Source of the DNA: DALYJJ01 sp031969915
GTDB taxonomy: Bacteria > Acidobacteriota > Terriglobia > Bryobacterales > Bryobacteraceae
Assembly (NCBI GenBank): GCA_031969915.1
Contig: DALYJJ010000246.1
Location: 1 to 5,486 of the forward strand
Direction: 5' to 3'
Length of the DNA stretch: 5,486 bases
Numbering within the stretch: the first letter of the stretch is position 1; each line of letters begins with the position of its first letter. Position numbers and translations under genes: made by a program. Shown piece after piece: positions 1 to 5,486 of this stretch. Under the pieces are notes generated by a model. The model saw nothing but the letters and a program-made list of their open reading frames with translations. It was not told the origin of the DNA and ran no database searches.

Positions 1-21
1 CTTGTTCCAGCTGATCTCTTA
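1..21 (-). other. Continuation of the purC reading frame beyond the premature TAA
   Basis: Read on the minus strand, the TAA at 21-19 is followed without frame change by GAG ATC AGC TGG AAC AAG, that is E-I-S-W-N-K. PurC proteins of the long type usually carry an acidic residue after VRDYL and then a W-N/D-K motif leading into a proline-rich stretch. Here TAA occupies the position where GAA (Glu) would give L-E-E-I-S-W-N-K. A single change at position 21 (c to a on the plus strand) would explain it. The remainder of the tail lies outside the window. Confidence 0.7.
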
Positions 22-798
22 GAGGTAATCGCGCACGTACTGTTTGTCGTAGGAAGGCTGCGGCCCTCCCGGCTGATAGGTTTCCGCGGGCCAGAAGCGC
101 GAGGAATCCGGAGTCAGCGCCTCGTCCGCGAGAATCAGTTTGCCGTCCACGAACCCGAATTCGAACTTCGTATCGGCCAGGATGATGCCCCGGCCGGCGG
201 CGTATTCTGCCGCTTTCCCGTAGACGGCGAGCGTGAGGTCGCGAAGTTGCACGGCAAGTGTGTGTCCAACCAGGGATACGACGCGATCGAAGGAAATGTT
301 CTCGTCATGTCCGGTCTGGGCTTTGGTGGCGGGAGTGAAAATCGGTTCGGGCAGGCGGTCGCTCTCGCGCAGTCCTGCCGGCAGCGGAATGCCGCAGACG
401 GCGCCGCTGGCACGGTACTCCTTCCACCCGGAGCCCGAAAGATAGCCGCGGGCGACGCACTCCACGTCCACCATCTCCGCGCGCCGCACCAGCATGGAGC
501 GGCCTTCCAGTTGATCGCGGAACGGTTTCAGTTCCGCCGGATACTCATCCACGTTGGCTGTGATCAGGTGGTTGGTGGTGACGTCCGCAAGGAAGTCAAA
601 CCAGAAAAGCGAGATCTGGGTCAGCACCCGGCCTTTGTCCGGAATGCCGGTGGCCAGGATGTAGTCGAAAGCGGAGAGGCGGTCGCTGGCGACAATCAGG
701 AGGCGGTCGGCGCCGATGCGGTAAACGTCGCGGACCTTGCCGCGGCCTGCGAGTTCGATTCCCGGAAGATCGGTTTGGAGAAGGACTGAGGTGGTCAT
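19..798 (-). CDS. purC: Phosphoribosylaminoimidazole-succinocarboxamide synthase (SAICAR synthetase), C-terminally shortened by an in-frame TAA
   Basis: PurC is the cytoplasmic ATP-dependent ligase that joins CAIR and aspartate to give SAICAR in de novo purine synthesis. The 259-residue product shows the family pattern throughout: the N-terminal nucleotide-binding segment GKVRDVY (residues 20-26), SDRLSAFDYIL (39-48), the GIPDKGRVL block (51-59), VECVARGYLSGSGWKEY (112-128), FTPATKAQTGHDENISF (154-170), the signature LADTKFEFG (208-215) and the C-terminal DEALTPDSSRFW (225-236). It resembles the longer, yeast-like PurC type (about 290-310 residues) rather than the short E. coli type of about 237. 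That type continues some 35-40 residues beyond the VRDYL at which this frame stops. The codons after the TAA still read E-I-S-W-N-K, as expected for the intact protein, so the stop looks like a point change or base error. The start ATG overlaps the stop of the upstream hemerythrin-like gene (ATGA) and has no clear Shine-Dalgarno, which suggests translational coupling. Function is very sure; integrity is uncertain. Confidence 0.97.
   Translation of the reverse strand: MTTSVLLQTDLPGIELAGRGKVRDVYRIGADRLLIVASDRLSAFDYILATGIPDKGRVLTQISLFWFDFLADVTTNHLITANVDEYPAELKPFRDQLEGRSMLVRRAEMVDVECVARGYLSGSGWKEYRASGAVCGIPLPAGLRESDRLPEPIFTPATKAQTGHDENISFDRVVSLVGHTLAVQLRDLTLAVYGKAAEYAAGRGIILADTKFEFGFVDGKLILADEALTPDSSRFWPAETYQPGGPQPSYDKQYVRDYL
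795..798 (-). promoter_or_regulatory. ATGA start/stop overlap coupling the hemerythrin-like gene to purC
   Basis: The TGA stop of the hemerythrin-like gene (797-795) shares bases with the ATG of purC (798-796). The bases just upstream of the purC start show no good ribosome binding site. Reinitiation by ribosomes finishing the upstream gene is therefore a reasonable inference. Confidence 0.7.
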
Positions 799-1244
799 AA
801 GCAGACTTTCACGGCGCGCTGCTCGAAGGTTCGGCCGAGGCCGTCGAGCACCTCGCGCGGGAGGCGGCGCTGCACTTCTTCAAACAACTCGCTCTCCTCG
901 CGGCGGATGTGGCCGCGCAGCAGCGCCGTGAACGACTCTATACCTTCGCGCGACGGTTGGGAACGGAGGGCCTCCACCGACTCCTCCAGCCGGCGGTGGT
1001 CGGCCGTCAGTTCCGCGACCAACCCTTCGAGCCCGGCCGCCGCGGCGGCGGGAAACAGCAACTCTTCTTCCAACGCAAAGTGGTTGGTCAGCTCGATCTC
1101 ATAGCGATCCACGATGCGCCGGGCCTGCTGCGCGATCGTCTCCACCGAGGCCGCGCCCTGCAGCGCGCGTTGCGTTAGCACGCACAGCGCGAGGCCGTTG
1201 TGATGCTGGTGGGAGAGGGGAATCAGGCTCGGGTCGCGAAGCAT
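795..1244 (-). CDS. Hemerythrin-like (HHE cation-binding) protein
   Basis: This 149-residue, apparently cytoplasmic protein has the helical-bundle di-iron pattern of the hemerythrin/HHE family (PF01814 type). Visible candidate ligands are H12, H14 and H15 (SHQHHNGLAL), H55 and E59 in HFALEEELLFP, H83 in DHRRLEE, and H112 with E116 or E117 in HIRREESELF. The second and last acidic positions are Glu, closer to the H-x3-E pairs of YtfE/RIC-type di-iron proteins than to classical oxygen-carrying hemerythrin (H-x3-H, H-x4-D). No N-terminal ScdA domain is present. Such proteins bind O2 or NO or handle iron; which applies here cannot be told. I chose the ATG at 1244 because homology begins right after it and a 5' extension would run antisense through the neighbouring transporter gene. 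No Shine-Dalgarno is evident; a TAAATT sits just upstream, so the message may be leaderless or nearly so. It overlaps purC by four bases. Confidence 0.88.
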   Translation of the reverse strand: MLRDPSLIPLSHQHHNGLALCVLTQRALQGAASVETIAQQARRIVDRYEIELTNHFALEEELLFPAAAAAGLEGLVAELTADHRRLEESVEALRSQPSREGIESFTALLRGHIRREESELFEEVQRRLPREVLDGLGRTFEQRAVKVCL

Positions 1245-1280
1245 GAAATTTAGTGGTAGCACAGTCGCTACTCTGTCTAA
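1245..1280. promoter_or_regulatory. Divergent intergenic region with a short inverted repeat (candidate shared promoter/operator)
   Basis: These 36 bp separate the divergent starts of the hemerythrin-like gene and the MFS gene, so promoters for both units must lie here or inside the coding ends. The gap contains the inverted repeat GTAGC-N6-GCTAC (1256-1260 and 1267-1271), centred midway between the two ATGs, a placement typical of an operator. On the minus strand a TAGACA (a 5/6 match to the -35 consensus) and a TAAATT are present, but their 21-base spacing is too long for a standard sigma-70 promoter. The arms are only 5 bp, so chance is possible. Confidence 0.35.
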
Positions 1281-2552
1281 ATGGCTTCGCTCTGGCCCCA
1301 CGCGGACTTCCTCAAGCTGTGGTCGGCGATGACCATTTCCGAGGTGGGCTCCCGGGTCACTCGCGAAGGGCTGCCCTACACAGCCGTGGCGCTGCTCGGC
1401 GCTTCGCCCACGGCCATGGGTCTTTTGACCGCCGTGCAAGGGATCGCCGCGTTCGTCGTCGGGCCGCTCGCCGGGATGGCCGTCGACCGCTACCGGCACA
1501 GGCCGATTCTGATCGCGATGGACCTCGGCCGCGCCGCGGTGCTCGGCTTGGTTCCCTGGGCCGCTACGGCCGGCTTCCTCACCTTCCCGCTGCTCCTCGG
1601 CGTGGCGGTGGCGGCTGGCGCGATGACGGTGATCTTCGACGTCGCCTACCAGGCGCACCTGCCTCGCCTGGTGGGCCGTGAGCAGTTGCTGGAGGGCAAC
1701 AGCAAACTCGCCGTCAGCTTCGCCACCGCCGAGGTGCTCGGCCCCGGCATCACCGGCGTGCTCATCCAGTGGCTCTCCGCACCGCGTGCGATCCTCCTCG
1801 ACGCGGTTTCGTTCCTCGTCTCCGGTTTGTTCATCGGCTGGATACGGACCCCGGAGAAAGCGGGCGCCGCCGAACACGAGGAGCCCGCCTCGTGGAGCGC
1901 CGCCGCGGCGGGCTTCCAGTTCGTGCGCCGTGATCCGGTGCTCCGCGCGGTCGCCTTGCGAACCGCGACGACGTTCTACTTTTGGGGCTACTTCGCGGCC
2001 CTCTACATGTTCTTTGCGGTGCGCGACCTGAAGCTTCAGCCCGCGGTGATCGGAGCGGTGGTCGCCCTCGGCGGCGTGTCGAACTTCGCCGGGTCGCTGC
2101 TTTCCGGAAAGGTCGATCGCTGGCTGCCGCTGGGCAGGATCCTGATCGGCGCCTCTCTGCTGCCCGCCATCGCCGCGACCTTCATCCCCATGGCTCCGGC
2201 GGACAATTGGCTGCTCGCCGCCGCCGCGCTCGGCGCATCGCAACTGCTCGGCGACATCGGCTTCCCCATCTACTCCGTGCACGAACTCACCTTGCGGCAA
2301 TCCGTCACGCCGCCAGCCATCCTTGGACGCGTGAACGCCCTCTGGCAGATGCTCATTAAGGGTCTACTGCCCATGGGCGCGCTCAGCGGCGGGGCGATCG
2401 CCGCCGCCTACGGCGCGCGCACCGCGTTGATCGTCTCCGCGGCGGGCGCCATCTCGGCCAACCTTTGGCTCATCTTCTCGCCCGTCCGAAAGCTCCGCGG
2501 TTTGGGGTACTCCCACAGCGCTCCGGCTGCGGGACCGGATACGGCACACTAA
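1281..2552 (+). CDS. Major facilitator superfamily transporter, MFS_3/EntS-like exporter type
   Basis: This 423-residue integral inner-membrane protein has about twelve hydrophobic stretches by eye (roughly 10-30, 45-68, 77-95, 97-118, 145-165, 168-187, 225-247, 255-275, 285-303, 308-330, 355-377 and 380-400). A polar loop near 188-215 separates the two six-helix halves. The loop after helix 2 has an MFS motif A form, GPLAGMAVDRYRHRP (61-75). The following stretch AYQAHLPRLVGREQLLEGN (122-140) with GPGITG (154-159) is typical of the PF05977-like branch that includes the enterobactin exporter EntS and macrolide-efflux-type proteins. Near the C-terminus, ILGRVNALWQ (347-356) and a glycine-rich helix also match that branch. 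The substrate cannot be inferred. The ATG at 1281 lies directly at the homologous N-terminus and lacks a clear ribosome binding site. The stop is five bases before the M2 peptidase start, so co-transcription is likely. Confidence 0.92.
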   Translation: MASLWPHADFLKLWSAMTISEVGSRVTREGLPYTAVALLGASPTAMGLLTAVQGIAAFVVGPLAGMAVDRYRHRPILIAMDLGRAAVLGLVPWAATAGFLTFPLLLGVAVAAGAMTVIFDVAYQAHLPRLVGREQLLEGNSKLAVSFATAEVLGPGITGVLIQWLSAPRAILLDAVSFLVSGLFIGWIRTPEKAGAAEHEEPASWSAAAAGFQFVRRDPVLRAVALRTATTFYFWGYFAALYMFFAVRDLKLQPAVIGAVVALGGVSNFAGSLLSGKVDRWLPLGRILIGASLLPAIAATFIPMAPADNWLLAAAALGASQLLGDIGFPIYSVHELTLRQSVTPPAILGRVNALWQMLIKGLLPMGALSGGAIAAAYGARTALIVSAAGAISANLWLIFSPVRKLRGLGYSHSAPAAGPDTAH

Positions 2553-2557
2553 GAGAC

Positions 2558-4348
2558 ATGCGTCCGCTCCTTCTGCTTGCGATCTCGATGATCTCCTCCG
2601 CCGCGCAGGTCCCCACCGAGGCCGAGGCGCGGGCGTTCCTCGACGCCACCGAGAAGCAACTCATGCGGCTCAGTGAGGAGGCGGGCCGCGCCCAGTGGGT
2701 GCAGTCCACCTACATCACACACGACACGGAAATCCTGGCCGCACAGGCCAACGAGAAGCTCGCCGCGGCCACCGCGGACCTCGCCAAGAAGGCCGCTCGC
2801 TTCGCGAAGGTGCAACTGCCCCCCGATCTGGCCCGCAAGATGACGCTGCTCCGCACCAGCATCACGCTGCCCGCGCCCGCCGACCCGAAGTTGAGCGAAG
2901 AGATCACCCGCCTGGTCACGGGCATGGAGAGCCTGTACGGCAAGGGCCGCTACTGCCCGCCGGGCAAGAGCGGAAGCGAGTGTCTCGACCTGCAGGAGAT
3001 CACGCGCATCATGGCGCGGAGCCGCGACCCCGAGCAGTTGTTGGCCGTCTCGAACGGTTGGCAGACCATCGCGCCCCCGATGCGCAGCGACTATCGGCGT
3101 TTTGTCGAAGTCTCCAACCAGGGCGCGAAGGAGTTGGGCTTTCGCGATACCGGGGCGCTCTGGCGTTCGAAGTACGACATGCCGCCCGACGAGTTCGCGG
3201 CGGAGTTGGACCGGCTCTGGGAGCAGGTGAAACCGCTGTACGTCTCTCTGCACACCTACGTCCGGAAACGGCTGCGCGAGAAGTACGGCGCCGCGGCGGT
3301 TCCCGAGCGCGGGGCGATTCCCGCGCACCTGCTGGGCAACCCCTGGGCGCAATCGTGGGACAACATCTACGAACTGGTTGCGCCGCCGGACGCCGATCCC
3401 GGCTTCGACCTGACGGAAATCCTGAAGGCGCGCAAGGTGGACGCGCGCGGGATGGTGCGCTATGGCGAACGCTTTTTTACCTCGCTCGGTTTCGCGCCCC
3501 TGCCGGCAACGTTTTGGGAGCGGTCTCTGTTCGTCAAGCCCGCGGACCGCGAAGTGGTCTGCCACGCCAGCGCCTGGGACGTGGACAACATCGACGACCT
3601 GCGCATCAAGATGTGCATCGACATCACCGGCGAAGACTTCGCGGTGGTGCATCACGAGCTGGGTCATAACTTCTATCAGCGCGCTTACAACCGGCAGCCG
3701 TTTCTGTTCCGCGATAGCGCCAACGACGGCTTCCACGAAGCAATCGGCGACACCATCGCCCTCTCCATCACGCCGGAATACCTGGTGAAATTGGGGTTTC
3801 TGAAGCAGGCGCCCGGCCCCGATAAGGACACCGGGCTGTTGCTCCGGCGCGCGCTAGAGAAGGTTGCGTTCCTCCCCTTCGGCCTGCTGATCGACCAGTG
3901 GCGATGGAAGGTCTTCTCAGGCGAAGTAACTCCCGATCGATATAACGCAGCCTGGTGGGAACTGCGGCGCAAGTATCAGGGAGTGGATTCGGCCGTGCCT
4001 CGCTCGGAGAGCGACTTCGACCCCGGCGCGAAATATCACGTCCCCGCGAACGTGCCGTATACACGGTATTTCCTGGCGCATGTGCTCCAGTTCCAGTTCC
4101 ATCGGGCACTGGCTCGAGCGGCAGGCTGCGCGGAGCCGCTCCATCGCTGTTCAGTTTACGGAAGCGCGGAGGCCGGCAAGCGGCTCCAGGCCATGCTCGC
4201 GATGGGCGCCAGCCGCCCCTGGCAGGACGCACTGTTCGCGCTCACCGGCGAGCGGCGCATGGACGCCACGGCGATGCGCGATTATTTCGCTCCGCTGCAG
4301 AAATGGCTCGACGAGCAGAATCGCGGACAAAACCAGGGCTGGCAATAG
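2558..4348 (+). CDS. Secreted peptidase family M2 (angiotensin-converting-enzyme-like peptidyl-dipeptidase)
   Basis: The 596-residue product is a single-domain ACE-like zinc peptidase, expected to release C-terminal dipeptides from oligopeptides in the periplasm or outside the cell. A signal peptide (residues 1-16, cleavage likely SAA|Q) supports export and fixes the start at 2558; the upstream in-frame ATG at 2465 would bury it and overlap the MFS gene. The zinc site is HHELGH (365-370; H366, catalytic E367, H370) with third ligand E394 in GFHEAIGD, 28 residues after H366 as in human testis ACE (383 to 411). Other active-site counterparts are present: Q265 (Q281), H336 (H353), K492 (K511), H494 (H513), Y501 (Y520) and Y504 (Y523). 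Six cysteines (133/142, 335/353, 524/531) could form three disulfides as in ACE, although the last pair is spaced differently. Chloride-site positions are discussed in the findings. A purine run (aagaga) abuts the start. Length fits the family. The peptide substrate is unknown. Confidence 0.97.
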   Translation: MRPLLLLAISMISSAAQVPTEAEARAFLDATEKQLMRLSEEAGRAQWVQSTYITHDTEILAAQANEKLAAATADLAKKAARFAKVQLPPDLARKMTLLRTSITLPAPADPKLSEEITRLVTGMESLYGKGRYCPPGKSGSECLDLQEITRIMARSRDPEQLLAVSNGWQTIAPPMRSDYRRFVEVSNQGAKELGFRDTGALWRSKYDMPPDEFAAELDRLWEQVKPLYVSLHTYVRKRLREKYGAAAVPERGAIPAHLLGNPWAQSWDNIYELVAPPDADPGFDLTEILKARKVDARGMVRYGERFFTSLGFAPLPATFWERSLFVKPADREVVCHASAWDVDNIDDLRIKMCIDITGEDFAVVHHELGHNFYQRAYNRQPFLFRDSANDGFHEAIGDTIALSITPEYLVKLGFLKQAPGPDKDTGLLLRRALEKVAFLPFGLLIDQWRWKVFSGEVTPDRYNAAWWELRRKYQGVDSAVPRSESDFDPGAKYHVPANVPYTRYFLAHVLQFQFHRALARAAGCAEPLHRCSVYGSAEAGKRLQAMLAMGASRPWQDALFALTGERRMDATAMRDYFAPLQKWLDEQNRGQNQGWQ

Positions 4349-4372
4349 CGGGAGCGTGTTAGATTCGGGGAC

Positions 4373-5486
4373 ATGCGGTTTCGTGCCCTCGCTTCGTTGT
4401 CGTTCGCGGCGTGTACGCTCTTGGCCCAGACGGCGGAAAAGCCGTTCCTTCCGCAGAAGCCCTCGATCAGCGCGAGAGAGATCGTCTTCGCCTGCGGGGG
4501 CGATCTGTGGATCGTCCCGCGCGCCGGAGGCGACGCGCGGCGATTGACCTCGGGAACGGGCATCGAGACCGACCCTGTGTTTTCGCCGGACGGCTCGACG
4601 GTCGCTTTCTCGGGCGAGTATGACGGCAACTGGGACGTGTTCACCGTTCCGGCGGCGGGCGGCACACCGAAGCGGCTGACGGCGCACCCGGCGCCCGACA
4701 GCCCGGCGGGTTGGACGCCCGACGGCAAACAAGTCCTGTTCCGTTCGTATCGCCACTCGCGGGGGGGCTATCGCCAGCTCTTCACTGTGCCGGTGGACGG
4801 CGGCCTGCCCACCGAACTGCCGCTGCCCATGGGCATGCAGGGTTCCTTCTCACCGGATGGCCGGCAGATCGCCTACGTGCCCGTGGGCGATAATCGTCCA
4901 CCGAATTTCTATGACGCCTGGAAGCGGTATCGCGGCGGCCGTACGAGCCCGATATGGATCGCGAACCTCGCCGATTCGAGCATCACCAAGATCCCGCGCG
5001 ACGGGTCGAACGAGTTTTACCCGATGTGGGTGGGCGGGCTCGTCTACTTCCTGTCGGATCGGGCCGGAGCCGTCACGCTCTTTTCCTACGACGTCTCGAA
5101 ACGGACCGTGACGCAGGTGCTCAAGAACGACGGCCTCGATTTCAAGTCTGCGTCCGCGGGGCCGGGCGCGATCGTCTACGAACAGTTCGGCGGCATTCAT
5201 ATCTACGACCTGAACGCGAAGCGGAGCGCACCCGTGAAGATCAACGTGACCGGTGACTTCGCCGAAGTGCGCGCGAAGTGGGTGAAGCCGTCATCGCTGG
5301 GATTTGCGGCGCTCTCGCCGACGGGAGCGCGCGCCGTGTTCCAGGCGCGAGGCGAGATCGTCACAGTGCCCGCGGAGAAGGGGGATGTCCGCAACATCAC
5401 GAACACCACGGCCGCAATGGAGCGCTCGCCCGCCTGGTCGCGACGCGCGGCATCATCTACACGACGTTCACGCCGCTCAAAGGAAT
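4373..5486 (+). CDS. Tricorn-protease-like TolB/PD40 beta-propeller protein (probable S41 peptidase), 3' end outside window
   Basis: The visible 371 codons give the N-terminal propeller part of a tricorn-protease homologue; the PDZ and S41 serine-protease domains expected in this family would lie beyond the window. An N-terminal hydrophobic segment (about residues 5-18) suggests export, with uncertain cleavage near LLA|Q. Propeller signatures are DLWIVPRAGGDARRLT (44-59), FSPDGSTVAFSGEYDGN (70-86), DVFTVPAAGGTPKRLT (88-103), WTPDGKQVLFRS (114-125) and FSPDGRQIAYV (159-169). Characteristic of the tricorn-like branch are AWKRYRGGRTSPIWIA (182-197), FYPMWVGGLVYFLSDR (215-230) and SPTGARAVFQARGEIVTVP (315-333), then ERSPAWS (350-356). 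Plain TolB and prolyl oligopeptidase propellers fit less well. It begins 24 bp after the M2 peptidase stop, so it is likely in the same operon. From about 5441 the frame appears shifted: codons turn AT-ending and the protein becomes Arg/Ser-rich. No stop occurs before the window ends. Confidence 0.88.
   Translation, partial: MRFRALASLSFAACTLLAQTAEKPFLPQKPSISAREIVFACGGDLWIVPRAGGDARRLTSGTGIETDPVFSPDGSTVAFSGEYDGNWDVFTVPAAGGTPKRLTAHPAPDSPAGWTPDGKQVLFRSYRHSRGGYRQLFTVPVDGGLPTELPLPMGMQGSFSPDGRQIAYVPVGDNRPPNFYDAWKRYRGGRTSPIWIANLADSSITKIPRDGSNEFYPMWVGGLVYFLSDRAGAVTLFSYDVSKRTVTQVLKNDGLDFKSASAGPGAIVYEQFGGIHIYDLNAKRSAPVKINVTGDFAEVRAKWVKPSSLGFAALSPTGARAVFQARGEIVTVPAEKGDVRNITNTTAAMERSPAWSRRAASSTRRSRRSKE
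5441..5486 (+). other. Probable frameshifted tail of the tricorn-like gene
   Basis: In the established frame the last codons read SRRAASSTRRSRRSKE, with many A- or T-ending codons unlike the rest of the gene. The frame starting at 5446 reads CGC GGC ATC ATC TAC ACG ACG TTC ACG CCG CTC AAA GGA (RGIIYTTFTPLKG), with G/C at nearly every third position and a beta-strand-like IIY after AWS, as in propeller blades. One missing base (or two extra) between about 5438 and 5448, in a CG-repeat tract, would reconcile them. Confidence 0.6.

Noticed and set aside
1245..2300. A long leftward open frame extending the hemerythrin-like gene to 501 codons
   Set aside because: The extension lies antisense to the MFS gene, is rich in Arg, Gly, His and Glu without domain sense, and is a by-product of high GC. 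Homology starts only at the ATG at 1244.
2465..2557. Upstream in-frame ATG that would lengthen the M2 peptidase by 31 residues
   Set aside because: It overlaps the MFS coding region and would place the signal peptide internally. The ATG at 2558 directly precedes a good signal peptide and follows the MFS stop by five bases.
2549..3736. A 395-codon leftward open frame opposite the M2 peptidase
   Set aside because: It is a low-complexity antisense reading of a clearly conserved gene with no recognisable motif; high-GC DNA commonly leaves such frames open.
4349..4372. Possible terminator between the M2 peptidase and tricorn-like genes
   Set aside because: The 24 bases form no convincing stem-loop and have no T tract.
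4403..4414. Possible lipobox (FAAC) in the tricorn-like leader
   Set aside because: The -3 residue is Phe rather than Leu/Val/Ile, and the hydrophobic segment continues past the Cys, so a standard signal peptide fits better.
4761..4767. A run of seven G in the tricorn-like gene as a possible slippage or phase-variation site
   Set aside because: Frame and protein motifs continue unbroken on both sides (S-R-G-G-Y), and a G7 tract is unremarkable at this GC content.

Overview
This is a gene-dense stretch of high-GC bacterial DNA (G+C about two thirds by eye, most codons ending in G or C). It carries five protein-coding genes and almost no intergenic space; the largest gap is 36 bp. I see no RNA genes, mobile elements or CRISPR. 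A eukaryote-like PurC beside a secreted angiotensin-converting-enzyme-like (M2) peptidase and a tricorn-like TolB-propeller protein suggests an Acidobacteriota-type soil bacterium (Bryobacter/Solibacter-like). That placement is inference from gene style, not from a marker gene.

Layout: two genes run leftward. A small hemerythrin-like di-iron protein (1244 to 795) overlaps the start of purC (798 to 19) by four bases (ATGA). Across a 36-bp divergent gap holding a short inverted repeat, three genes run rightward: an MFS exporter (1281-2552), an M2 peptidyl-dipeptidase with a signal peptide (2558-4348), and the start of a tricorn-like propeller protein (4373 to the window end). Gaps of 5 and 24 bp suggest one operon. 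It probably combines an inner-membrane transporter with periplasmic or secreted peptide processing; the left pair combines a di-iron/oxygen-type protein with purine synthesis.

The main discoveries are two lesions. purC ends at an in-frame TAA, yet the bases beyond it still read, in the same frame, as the expected continuation of the PurC C-terminus (E-I-S-W-N-K). This looks like a one-base GAA to TAA change. At the other end, the propeller gene appears to lose its frame around 5441-5448: codon usage and protein sense jump to another frame. Both lesions lie within about 50 bases of a window end, so sequence or assembly error at contig edges is as likely as true mutation.

I found no convincing new multi-gene system. 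The less ordinary items are the hemerythrin-purC coupling and a bacterial ACE homologue with one chloride-site residue apparently changed.
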